Shown: in pieces, positions 1 through 5,091 of the stretch
Position numbering within the stretch: the stretch's first letter is position 1
Layout: the number at the start of each line of letters is the position of its first letter
Assembly: GCA_964640515.1 (NCBI GenBank)
Contig: CAZXFG010000043.1
Location: 1 to 5,091, forward strand
Source of the DNA: CAZXFG01 sp964640515
GTDB taxonomy: Bacteria > Patescibacteriota > Patescibacteriia > Magasanikbacterales > GWA2-37-8
Direction of reading: 5' to 3'
DNA length: 5,091 bases
Notes under the pieces: generated by a model
Databases searched by the model: none
The model's input: the letters and a program-made list of their open reading frames with translations, nothing else
What the model was told of the DNA's origin: nothing
Translations under genes and position numbers: made by a program

Positions 1-1
1 C

Positions 2-37
2 TTGATGTCCGGGCACAACAAAATAAAAAAATTATGA
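2..37 (+). CDS. Possible 3' end of an upstream gene (partial)
   Basis: Frame 2 is open from the window edge and ends at a TGA (35-37) that overlaps the ATG of the next gene in an ATGA arrangement. The last residues would read LMSGHNKIKKL, a basic tail with no family signature. The same ATGA coupling occurs at 4792-4795, which makes this reading plausible. Only eleven codons are visible, so the family cannot be named. Against it, the frame of the downstream gene is also open to the window edge, so that gene could begin further upstream and this tail could be a chance reading. Confidence 0.3.
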   Translation: MMSGHNKIKKL

Positions 38-816
38 CCACTAAAATTCTTTCCGCCCCAGCCTTAAAGATAATCAATAATTACCTCCATCTTCCCTTCT
101 CCGAGCGTGAGCTGAATTGTCCTTATCTTAATAACCGCCACACTAATATTCGCGCCGGATTGCGGGCGCTGGTGGGCAAGGGCAGTGTGGAAGATATTAT
201 GGAAGAAGCGATGATTATTTCTCTACGAGAAAAAATTGATCTAAAAAAATTAGACGACGAGCAACTAAAAAAATTCTTGGTGGATAACGGCTTAGGGGTG
301 GACTGCTCGGGTTTTTTTTATCATGTGATGGACGCTGAACTGCGAGCCCGCGGATCGGGTCCGATTCGCAAACATCTTAAATTTCCTTATATCAAAAATC
401 CACTACGCCGTTTGCTGGCCATTTTTCGCCCGGCCGAACACGCCGGGGCCCGCACTTTGGGGCATCCGGCCAACGCCGTGGAAATAGATTTAAAAAATAT
501 CATGCCGGGAGATTTTATTTTAATGCTGGAAACCGGCCAAAAACACAACTTTAATCATCTTCTGTTGATACATCAAGTGGATTACGCGGAAAATCTGCCG
601 CGAATTATTCATTATGTCCACTCCTTCGCTTGGAGCAGTGAAGGACAATACGGCCACGGGGTACGAACGGGAAAAATAGAAATCATTGAAGCCGGCGAGG
701 GGTTATTGGAACAAAAATGGATAGAAAAAGAACAAACCGATAAGAACAACGAAACTTTCAAACACGCGCGGATGGCTCGTGAATTTAATTTAAAACGACT
801 TCGGGCGCTCGCCTGA
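34..816 (+). CDS. NlpC/P60-type cysteine peptidase, apparently cytoplasmic
   Basis: The 260-residue product carries the catalytic pattern of NlpC/P60 peptidases, which cleave gamma-D-Glu-diamino acid bonds in murein peptides. C91 lies in the DCSGF motif. PGD (158-160) precedes H175 in NHLLLIH, which matches the HVGIY-type histidine. H196 in YVHSF matches the third catalytic residue. About 80 residues precede the cysteine, including a charged stretch around 50-80 (GKGSVEDIMEEA then Lys/Asp-rich helices) that I do not recognise. No signal peptide or membrane segment is visible, unlike most secreted family members, so a cytoplasmic role such as trimming recycled murein peptides is an inference that fits the Mpl-like gene at 4792. 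The ATG at 34 is chosen for its ATGA overlap with a possible upstream gene; no Shine-Dalgarno sequence is visible. The frame is open to the window start, so a longer N-terminus is not excluded. A CHAP-like amidase is the main alternative. Confidence 0.8.
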   Translation: MTTKILSAPALKIINNYLHLPFSERELNCPYLNNRHTNIRAGLRALVGKGSVEDIMEEAMIISLREKIDLKKLDDEQLKKFLVDNGLGVDCSGFFYHVMDAELRARGSGPIRKHLKFPYIKNPLRRLLAIFRPAEHAGARTLGHPANAVEIDLKNIMPGDFILMLETGQKHNFNHLLLIHQVDYAENLPRIIHYVHSFAWSSEGQYGHGVRTGKIEIIEAGEGLLEQKWIEKEQTDKNNETFKHARMAREFNLKRLRALA

Positions 817-825
817 AAAAGACTA

Positions 826-854
826 TTGACAAAAAGTATAATCCGGGGTAAAAT
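826..854 (+). promoter_or_regulatory. Sigma70-type promoter for the beta-helix protein gene
   Basis: A consensus -35 box TTGACA (826-831) and a -10 box TAAAAT (849-854) are separated by 17 bp. This is a near-ideal housekeeping promoter, beginning 10 bp after the peptidase stop codon. Transcription would start near 861 and give a leader of about 35 nt before the ATG at 896. The leader is AT-rich with no good Shine-Dalgarno sequence; AAAGTGA (about 884-890) is the closest and is weak. Confidence 0.72.
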
Positions 855-895
855 AAAAACATACCAAAATAGTATAAATAATAAAGTGAAATTTT

Positions 896-2749
896 ATGAA
901 TAAAAAAATACTTTTTTTTCTGGCTCTGGCCTTGCTTCTTTTACCGGGCCGGCCATCCCCGGCTCTGGCTCTGGATTCCTGGGTTTCGGATGTAGATACC
1001 GACGGCATTGAAGACCATGGCGACGCCAATATCGTCGTGCCGAATTTTACTCTCGCCTGCCAGCTTTCTCCCGATCTTTGGAACAAAGCTGATTTTAGCG
1101 TAGTGCGGACGCAAATGAATAGAGTGGCCGCCCGACTCAATACCGCTTGGAACAATTATGAAAAAATGTGCGTGGAAAACGATCCGGATGATGACTGGCT
1201 TTTCACTCAAGGGCCTTACGGGTCTTCCGGCAGCGCTTTTTGGGGCTGTTTTTATAATGACCCGCGTCCTAACCAGTCTGATGCCAATAATTGCGGCCAT
1301 GGTTTTGTAAAAATTCCTTTTTCTCCCACCCCCGCTCCGACGCCAACACCGGTTCCGGAACCGACTCCGGCTCCTGTTCCCAGTCCGACGCCAACGCCAA
1401 CACCGAACCCCGTATCAGCGCCAATTTCAGCTCCGGCTCCAACTCCCGCCCCCGCACCAATTACCGGCCTTCCAGCCAATGATCCGGCTGTACCGGTAGA
1501 AACCTACGCCAACCAACAAAACATAAATTTTGAAGCTTTCCCGCGGCTCACTATCAATAGTTTCTCCGGCCGAGCCATAGAAATTTATCCGGGCAACGGC
1601 ACCCTGGAAAACGCAATCAACACCGCTCAAGTCAATGATAAAATCATTCTGCGCGCCGGCGCTTACACTGTCGCTAATTTTATCTCTATCAATAAAGCGC
1701 TTTATATCGGCGCGGCCAATGGCGAAGCGGTCACAATAAATATTCCGGCCGGAGGCAACCGCCGCGGTATTGAAATCGGGGCCGAAGGCGTGGTCTTGGA
1801 GGGCTTTAAACTGAATATCGCGCGTACGGCCGGCATCGCCCTTTATACCAGTAAAAATATCGTCATCCGCAATCTTGATCTGGTTATGACCGGCGCCGGA
1901 TACAGTGAAGGCATCGTGGCTTACGCCAGCAACAATGGATTACTATTGGAAAATGTGAAGATCAACAACGCGGTCATGGGTGTTTCATGCAACAGCGCGG
2001 CTTGCGCCAATTGGAAATTATCCAATGTAAAAATCACTAACCGCCAAAGCGCTGGCGGTTCTGGAGCTGATTGTTTCGCTAATGAAAACGGACGAAATCT
2101 ATTCTTAAAAAATGTGGAGGCAACCGGCTGTACCGCCGATGGCATTGACATTAAAGGCAGTAATGTTCTCATTATAAATCCTTATGTGCATAATGTGCAA
2201 AGAAACGGGATCAAACTCTGGAACGGCGGAGACATCATTAATGCTCTGGTGGTGGACACCGGGGCTGATGTCAGCATCTATTTAGGCGACCGCGGATATT
2301 CTCGACTGATCAACTCTACTATTGCTTTACCCAGCCATAACGGCCGCGCTTATGTCTTAGCCGCTGGTTATAATGAAAACAACAGCAACTTAAAATTAGA
2401 AATCACTAATACTATCATCTATCAAAATGGCGCCAATAACGGCTCGGTGCTCTATATGCCGAACATCAATGGCGCAACCAGAACTTTGAGTGTGAAAAAC
2501 AGTCTATTCTATATCTCCTCCGGGTCAGTAGAAATAACCGCCAATACCAATCAATATTTCACCGCCCCGGACAGTGGAAATCTAATTGATACTAACCCTT
2601 ATTTCATTAATCCCGCCACTACCGGTGATTACCATTTACTCGCTCTTTCTCCGGCTTTAAACCGCGGAAAAAACACCGCTTACAACTTTGACCGCGCCGG
2701 AAAGGCCAGGCCGAGCGATGCGTTTGACCTAGGCGCCTACGAAAAATAA
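896..2749 (+). CDS. Secreted parallel beta-helix surface protein with Pro/Thr-rich linker
   Basis: This is a 617-residue exported protein of modular build. Residues 1-25 are a signal peptide: MNKK, a Leu/Phe-rich core, and a likely cleavage site after ALA. Residues 32-43 match the calcium-binding pattern DxDxDGxxDxxD of thrombospondin type 3 repeats. Residues 46-140 form an unrecognised domain with four cysteines (C55, C92, C118, C133). Residues 141-190 are a Pro/Thr/Ala-rich linker. From about 218 to 545 there are many short repeating strands (for example IVIRNLDLV, LLLENVKINN, LFLKNVEATGC, LEITNTIIY) typical of right-handed parallel beta-helices of the NosD/PbH1 type. The C-terminus (579-617, YHLLALSPALNRG then DLGAYE) resembles the tail seen in choice-of-anchor Q proteins. 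Polysaccharide binding or cleavage, or adhesion at the cell surface, is likely, but no catalytic residues can be assigned. It is transcribed alone, between its own promoter and a terminator. Confidence 0.9.
   Translation: MNKKILFFLALALLLLPGRPSPALALDSWVSDVDTDGIEDHGDANIVVPNFTLACQLSPDLWNKADFSVVRTQMNRVAARLNTAWNNYEKMCVENDPDDDWLFTQGPYGSSGSAFWGCFYNDPRPNQSDANNCGHGFVKIPFSPTPAPTPTPVPEPTPAPVPSPTPTPTPNPVSAPISAPAPTPAPAPITGLPANDPAVPVETYANQQNINFEAFPRLTINSFSGRAIEIYPGNGTLENAINTAQVNDKIILRAGAYTVANFISINKALYIGAANGEAVTINIPAGGNRRGIEIGAEGVVLEGFKLNIARTAGIALYTSKNIVIRNLDLVMTGAGYSEGIVAYASNNGLLLENVKINNAVMGVSCNSAACANWKLSNVKITNRQSAGGSGADCFANENGRNLFLKNVEATGCTADGIDIKGSNVLIINPYVHNVQRNGIKLWNGGDIINALVVDTGADVSIYLGDRGYSRLINSTIALPSHNGRAYVLAAGYNENNSNLKLEITNTIIYQNGANNGSVLYMPNINGATRTLSVKNSLFYISSGSVEITANTNQYFTAPDSGNLIDTNPYFINPATTGDYHLLALSPALNRGKNTAYNFDRAGKARPSDAFDLGAYEK
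1316..1465 (+). repeat. Low-complexity Pro/Thr/Ala linker inside the beta-helix gene
   Basis: This stretch encodes residues 141-190, built from PT, PA, PS and PV dipeptides. The DNA is a degenerate array of CCGACN and CCAACN-type units; CCGACGCCAAC occurs at least twice (from about 1337 and 1385). Such linkers are usually extended and hold a surface domain away from the cell. The array is prone to slippage, so linker length may vary between strains. Open frames on the other strand here (Gly/Val-rich) are shadows of this composition. Confidence 0.75.
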
Positions 2750-2757
2750 AACTTCCG

Positions 2758-2786
2758 AAAAAGAGCCCGACTTGGGCTCTTTTTTT
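2758..2786 (+). terminator. Intrinsic terminator after the beta-helix gene
   Basis: AAGAGCCC (2761-2768) pairs perfectly with GGGCTCTT (2774-2781) around the five-base loop GACTT, and a run of seven T follows (2780-2786). Upstream A residues (2758-2760) can extend the stem into the T run, so it may also work weakly on the opposite strand. It lies 8 bp after the stop codon and separates the surface-protein gene from the mraY unit. Confidence 0.92.
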
Positions 2787-2793
2787 AAATTTA

Positions 2794-2822
2794 TTGAAAA
2801 AAGGTCTTCAATCTGGTAAGAT
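2794..2822 (+). promoter_or_regulatory. Promoter for the mraY unit
   Basis: A -35 box TTGAAA (2794-2799, 5/6 match) and a -10 box TAAGAT (2817-2822, 4/6 match) are spaced by exactly 17 bp, directly after the terminator. A start near 2829 would leave a leader of only about 14 nt before the mraY ATG. The purine-rich AAGAAGG (2823-2829), 13 nt from the ATG, would then be at or before the 5' end of the message and of little use as a ribosome site. Confidence 0.6.
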
Positions 2823-2842
2823 AAGAAGGTTAAGTAAACCCT

Positions 2843-3976
2843 ATGGTTTTTATTTCTCCGGAATTTTTAGCCCCGCTCAAAACTTCTATCGGTTATGGGC
2901 TTTTTTCTTGTATAGTCGCCTTTCTCTGGGCGCCTTTTTTAATCAAGATACTATACAAATTTAACATCACCCGCCGCGGGGAATACGATTCCACCCTAAG
3001 CATGGAAAATCGCCGGAGCAAAGCCGGAGTGCCAATTATGGGCGGTCTATTGATAATCCTCACCGTGGCTGTGCTCACTTTCTTATTTAACTGGGAAAGA
3101 AAATATACTTATGTCCCTGTTGGGGTGATGTTGCTTTCGGCGCTGTTGGGCGGAATTGATGATATCCTTCATATTTATGGACATGAACGCCGCAATAGAA
3201 AACTAAGCCAAGTTTTTACTTTAATCAAAGTACACAAGGATTGGAAGATGCGCGTGTGGTACATCATCACCTTGCCTTGGTCGCTGTACAAACGGTTGGC
3301 GGTTTGGTTAAGTCGGCACCCGGGCAAAGGAGTGCATGTGCATGAAAAATTACTATTGCAATTTCTAGCCGGCGCCATAACGGCCTGGTGGATTTACTTC
3401 AAACTGGGTGAAAACTGGCGCGACATTTATCTTCCTTTTGACGGCTTCATCAATATCGGCTGGTGGATCATGCCGGTAATCATCCTTTTCGTCATGTTTA
3501 CGGCCAATGCCGTTAATGTGGCCGATGGCATGGATGGCTTAGCCGGCGGTTCGCTCCTGATCACTTTTGCCGCCTTGACGATTTTAAGCTGGATTAACGG
3601 TTATCCGGAAATTTCCATCTTAAACGCGACCGTGGTCGGCGGACTGATTACCTATACCTATTTCAATATCAAACCGGCTCGTTTTCAAATGGGTGATGTC
3701 GGCTCTCTGGGTTTAGGAGCTCTTTTGGCCATCAACGCCATTGTGATTAACAAAATGCTGCTCCTGCCGCTCTTTGGATTTATTTTCTATGCGGAACTGA
3801 TTTCCGTGATTATCCAAATTACCAGCCGCACTCTTTGCGGGCGAAGATTTTTCAAGATGGCGCCCATTCATCACCATTTTGAACTGCTCGGTTGGAGTGA
3901 AGAAAAAACGGTAATGCGTTTCTGGGTGGTGCACGCGGCAGTGGTTTTGTTAGGTCTCTGGATAGCATTATATTAG
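2843..3976 (+). CDS. mraY: MraY, phospho-N-acetylmuramoyl-pentapeptide transferase
   Basis: MraY is an integral membrane enzyme that transfers phospho-MurNAc-pentapeptide from UDP to undecaprenyl phosphate, making lipid I for peptidoglycan. The family motifs appear in order: AGVPIMGG (61-68), GGIDD with the Asp pair D106/D107, NAVNVADGMDGLAGG (222-236, with D228 and D231), FQMGDVGSLGLG (281-292, with catalytic D285), and the family-specific histidine motif MAPIHHHFE (339-347) followed by GWSEEKTVMRFW. About ten hydrophobic segments are visible. The length of 377 residues is slightly above the usual 320-360. The excess sits in the cytoplasmic loop after D106/D107, where a basic, Trp-rich stretch (about 113-167) is far longer than in the E. 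coli enzyme. The ATG at 2843 starts just before the first hydrophobic segment and fits the promoter at 2794. The histidine motif separates it from WecA-type enzymes. All catalytic residues appear intact. Confidence 0.97.
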   Translation: MVFISPEFLAPLKTSIGYGLFSCIVAFLWAPFLIKILYKFNITRRGEYDSTLSMENRRSKAGVPIMGGLLIILTVAVLTFLFNWERKYTYVPVGVMLLSALLGGIDDILHIYGHERRNRKLSQVFTLIKVHKDWKMRVWYIITLPWSLYKRLAVWLSRHPGKGVHVHEKLLLQFLAGAITAWWIYFKLGENWRDIYLPFDGFINIGWWIMPVIILFVMFTANAVNVADGMDGLAGGSLLITFAALTILSWINGYPEISILNATVVGGLITYTYFNIKPARFQMGDVGSLGLGALLAINAIVINKMLLLPLFGFIFYAELISVIIQITSRTLCGRRFFKMAPIHHHFELLGWSEEKTVMRFWVVHAAVVLLGLWIALY

Positions 3977-4032
3977 TTGGAAATAAATATCTTTTTCGCT
4001 CCTTTTGCTCCGTCTTGAAAAAATTAAACACA

Positions 4033-4149
4033 GATACTTGTTTTACCCTTTCGCAAACAGTGTCGGCTCGCCCTCCGGCTCGCCGCACTTCAGATCTCGC
4101 CCGCCGCGAGGCGGGCTCCGATATGTTGCTCAAGAGTAAAACAAGTATC
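4033..4149. repeat. 117-bp element with perfect 14-bp terminal inverted repeats (MITE-like)
   Basis: GATACTTGTTTTAC (4033-4046) is the exact reverse complement of GTAAAACAAGTATC (4136-4149). The interior is much more GC-rich than its surroundings. It holds a direct repeat CGGCTCGCC (4064-4072 and 4076-4084) and a perfect 7-bp hairpin GCCCGCC/GGCGGGC (4099-4105 and 4110-4116) closed by a GCGA tetraloop. TCGG (4063-4066) can also pair with CCGA (4118-4121). The trinucleotide ACA flanks both ends (4030-4032 and 4150-4152) and could be a target duplication, though three bases may match by chance. The element fills most of the 180-bp gap between mraY and the next gene and ends 7 bp before its ATG. 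It may be a non-autonomous mobile element, a structured leader RNA, or both; no transposase is present. The rest of the gap (3977-4032) is T-rich with nothing I recognise. Confidence 0.8.
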
Positions 4150-4156
4150 ACATTTT

Positions 4157-4795
4157 ATGTACCTAAAGTGGGACGAGAAAACTATTACTGATTTTTCTGA
4201 CCAAAATATCAATACCCTTTATGAGCAAGGGTATGTTTTTACTCGGGTTGGACCGGGAGTGATAAATCAGACTAGAAGCGTACGGGTGGATTTGAAAAAA
4301 TTTGCATTGTCCAGTGAAAATCGCCGTATTCTGAAAAAAACCGAAGAAATTAAAATGCACCCTGCTCCTCTCCCCCTGTCGGATTATGATTGGATGGTCG
4401 GAAAGATGGGAAAAGATTTTTATGAAAAAAAATTCGCCGAAAAAACTTTCAGCGCCAATAAAATTAAAGAACTGCTGACTGACGAGAAAAGAAGTAATTT
4501 TAATTTACTTTTGAACTACTCTGGCTTGGGCTATGCCATCTGCCGCGAGACTGATAAAATTTTACACTACTCTTATCCTTTTTATAATCTGGCTAAATCT
4601 CCTAAAGATACGGGACTGGGCATGATGATCCGCGCGATTAAATGGGCCAAGGAGCAAGAAAAAAAATATATTTATCTCGGTTCGGCCGTGCGTCCCACTG
4701 ACACTTACAAATTACAATTCAAGGGTGTGGAATGGTTTGATGAAAAAAACTGGAGTGAAAATTTGGAAAAATTGAAAAAAGTTTTAATGGTATGA
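4157..4795 (+). CDS. Arginyl/leucyl-tRNA-protein transferase-like (ATE/Bpt, GNAT fold) protein
   Basis: This 212-residue soluble protein resembles the ATE/Bpt aminoacyl-tRNA-protein transferases, which attach Arg or Leu from charged tRNA to protein N-termini. The N-terminal part SVRVDLKKFALSSENRRILKK (41-61) follows the family pattern 'R-V-x-F-x-S-x-x-x-RR-x-x-K'. The C-terminal part has the GNAT-like core: strands in 115-144 (FNLLLNYSG, then ILHYSYPFYN), GLGMMIRAIKWAKEQ (153-167), YIYLGS (171-176) and YKLQFKGVEWFD (184-195), matching the family's 'YLG...YKA-F-P' ending. The N-terminal cysteines typical of ATE are absent (the only Cys is C129), so substrate and activity are uncertain. ATG 4157 is the first start codon after an in-frame stop at 4025-4027. 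No Shine-Dalgarno sequence is seen, only a T-rich ATTTT before the ATG, as at 896. It overlaps the Mur ligase gene by 4 bp, implying coupled expression. A FemX-like or other GNAT acyltransferase is the alternative. Confidence 0.7.
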   Translation: MYLKWDEKTITDFSDQNINTLYEQGYVFTRVGPGVINQTRSVRVDLKKFALSSENRRILKKTEEIKMHPAPLPLSDYDWMVGKMGKDFYEKKFAEKTFSANKIKELLTDEKRSNFNLLLNYSGLGYAICRETDKILHYSYPFYNLAKSPKDTGLGMMIRAIKWAKEQEKKYIYLGSAVRPTDTYKLQFKGVEWFDEKNWSENLEKLKKVLMV

Positions 4796-5091
4796 AACAT
4801 ATTCATTTTATCGGCATCTGCGGCGTGGGCATGGGGGCCTTGGCCGTGCTCTGGAAACAAAAAGGATGGAAAGTTACCGGTTCGGATGTTGGTTTTTATC
4901 CGCCAATTTCCACTCATCTAAAAAATCACAGCATTGAATATTATCCCGGTTGGCATCCGGAAAAAATTGGTTGTCATCGCGAGCCCGCAGGGCGTGGCGA
5001 TCTCCTCGCAAATCAGAGATTGCTTCGTCACTCCATTCCTCGCAATGACAGCAATAGACCAGATCTCGTAGTAGTGGGCAATGTGGCCGGG
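4792..5091 (+). CDS. mpl: Mpl/MurC-type Mur ligase, N-terminal part, cut by window edge
   Basis: One hundred codons are visible, open to the window edge. The start MKHIHFIGICGVGMGALA (1-18) is the Rossmann-like nucleotide motif of UDP-MurNAc:peptide ligases. VTGSD (28-32) ends the second strand. FYPPIST (35-41) is characteristic of Mpl, which re-attaches the recycled tripeptide L-Ala-gamma-D-Glu-meso-DAP to UDP-MurNAc; MurC lacks the YPPxST pattern. RPDLVVVGN (89-97) also matches Mpl. Between G60 and R89 lie about 28 extra residues encoded mainly by a palindromic repeat (separate entry); related ligases pass directly between these segments. The start overlaps the stop of the previous gene as ATGA (4792-4795). 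In small-genome lineages one Mur ligase may cover the MurC role, so MurC function is not excluded. The ATP-binding and C-terminal domains lie outside the window, so integrity cannot be judged. Confidence 0.88.
   Translation, partial: MKHIHFIGICGVGMGALAVLWKQKGWKVTGSDVGFYPPISTHLKNHSIEYYPGWHPEKIGCHREPAGRGDLLANQRLLRHSIPRNDSNRPDLVVVGNVAG
4972..5050. repeat. 79-bp palindromic repeat inserted in frame in the Mur ligase gene
   Basis: The ends TGTCATCGCGAG (4972-4983) and CTCGCAATGACA (5039-5050) are inverted repeats with 11 of 12 positions paired. An inner arm GCGATCTC (4997-5004) pairs with GAGATTGC (5016-5023), with one G-U pair and an 11-base loop. From memory, the motif TGTCATTGCGAG...GCAATCTC is a recurrent dispersed palindrome in many bacterial genomes, including Rickettsiales and metagenome-assembled lineages; I could not search to confirm this. 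Here it is read in the ligase frame without a stop (CHREPAGRGDLL...RHSIPRND, residues 61-86). Because 79 is not a multiple of three, the insertion must include two or five extra bases to keep frame. No clear target duplication is visible. Confidence 0.85.

Noticed and set aside
823..1300. Two minus-strand open frames of 110 and 119 codons over the start of the beta-helix gene
   Set aside because: They run antisense through the promoter and signal-peptide region, lack recognisable features and have no upstream signals.
1252..1482. Gly/Val-rich and Glu/Pro-rich open frames on both strands around the Pro-rich linker
   Set aside because: They are composition shadows of the repetitive linker of the beta-helix gene, which has a clear signal peptide and continuous domains in its own frame.
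2041..2058. Perfect 6-bp hairpin CCGCCA/TGGCGG inside the beta-helix gene
   Set aside because: It encodes a normal stretch of the protein (NRQSAGGSG), has no T run and no flanking repeats, so chance is sufficient.
4015..4043. TTGAAA at 4015-4020 as a possible -35 box for the transferase-like gene
   Set aside because: No acceptable -10 box lies 16-18 bp downstream; the gene is more likely read from the mraY promoter.
3852..4151. 99-codon open frame on the minus strand across the end of mraY and the 117-bp element
   Set aside because: It is antisense to the conserved histidine motif region of mraY, starts inside the inverted repeat, and its Arg/Ala-rich product reflects the GC-rich element. 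No promoter or family match.
3977..4156. Intrinsic terminator after mraY
   Set aside because: The GC-rich hairpin at 4099-4116 is followed by TCCGATATG and not by a T run, so it does not look like a terminator for the + strand.
4091..5068. Nine-base identity CAGATCTCG at 4091-4099 and 5060-5068, first taken as a link between the two repeat elements
   Set aside because: The second copy lies outside the 79-bp palindrome and encodes the conserved PDLVV strand; the two elements share no other sequence or arms.

Overview
The window looks like a piece of a compact bacterial genome, most likely a Candidate Phyla Radiation (Patescibacteria) lineage or a similar small-genome group. I infer this from the cell-wall genes, the weak or absent Shine-Dalgarno sequences, the short ATGA gene overlaps and the style of the exported surface protein. 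No marker gene proves the taxonomy. TGA, TAA and TAG all act as stops here (ends at 816, 2749, 3976 and 4795), so the standard bacterial code fits and the TGA=Gly code of Gracilibacteria and Absconditabacteria does not.

Layout, all genes on the + strand. (1) Positions 2-37 may be the tail of an upstream gene. It overlaps by ATGA the start of an NlpC/P60-type cysteine peptidase without a signal peptide (34-816). (2) A near-consensus sigma70-type promoter (826-854) precedes a secreted protein (896-2749). That protein has a signal peptide, a calcium-binding DxDxDG motif, a Pro/Thr-rich linker, a parallel beta-helix and a C-terminal anchor-like tail. A clear intrinsic terminator (2758-2786) follows. 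(3) A second promoter (2794-2822) drives mraY (2843-3976), the lipid I synthase of peptidoglycan synthesis. (4) The 180-bp gap after mraY holds a 117-bp element with perfect 14-bp terminal inverted repeats and a GC-rich hairpin (4033-4149), ending 7 bp before the next start codon. (5) Next is a 212-residue protein resembling arginyl/leucyl-tRNA-protein transferases (4157-4795). It overlaps by ATGA the start of an Mpl/MurC-type Mur ligase (4792 to the window edge). (6) The ligase gene is interrupted, in frame, by a 79-bp palindromic repeat (4972-5050) that adds about 27-28 residues to a probable surface loop.

The common theme is the cell wall. MraY builds lipid I, an Mpl-like ligase would re-attach recycled murein peptide to UDP-MurNAc, and a cytoplasmic NlpC/P60 peptidase could trim such peptides. 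The tRNA-transferase-like protein lies between mraY and the ligase, where a role in modifying the peptide stem is conceivable but unproven. The two most unusual things in the window are the protein-coding palindromic element in the ligase gene and the 117-bp inverted-repeat element placed as the leader of the transferase-like gene.
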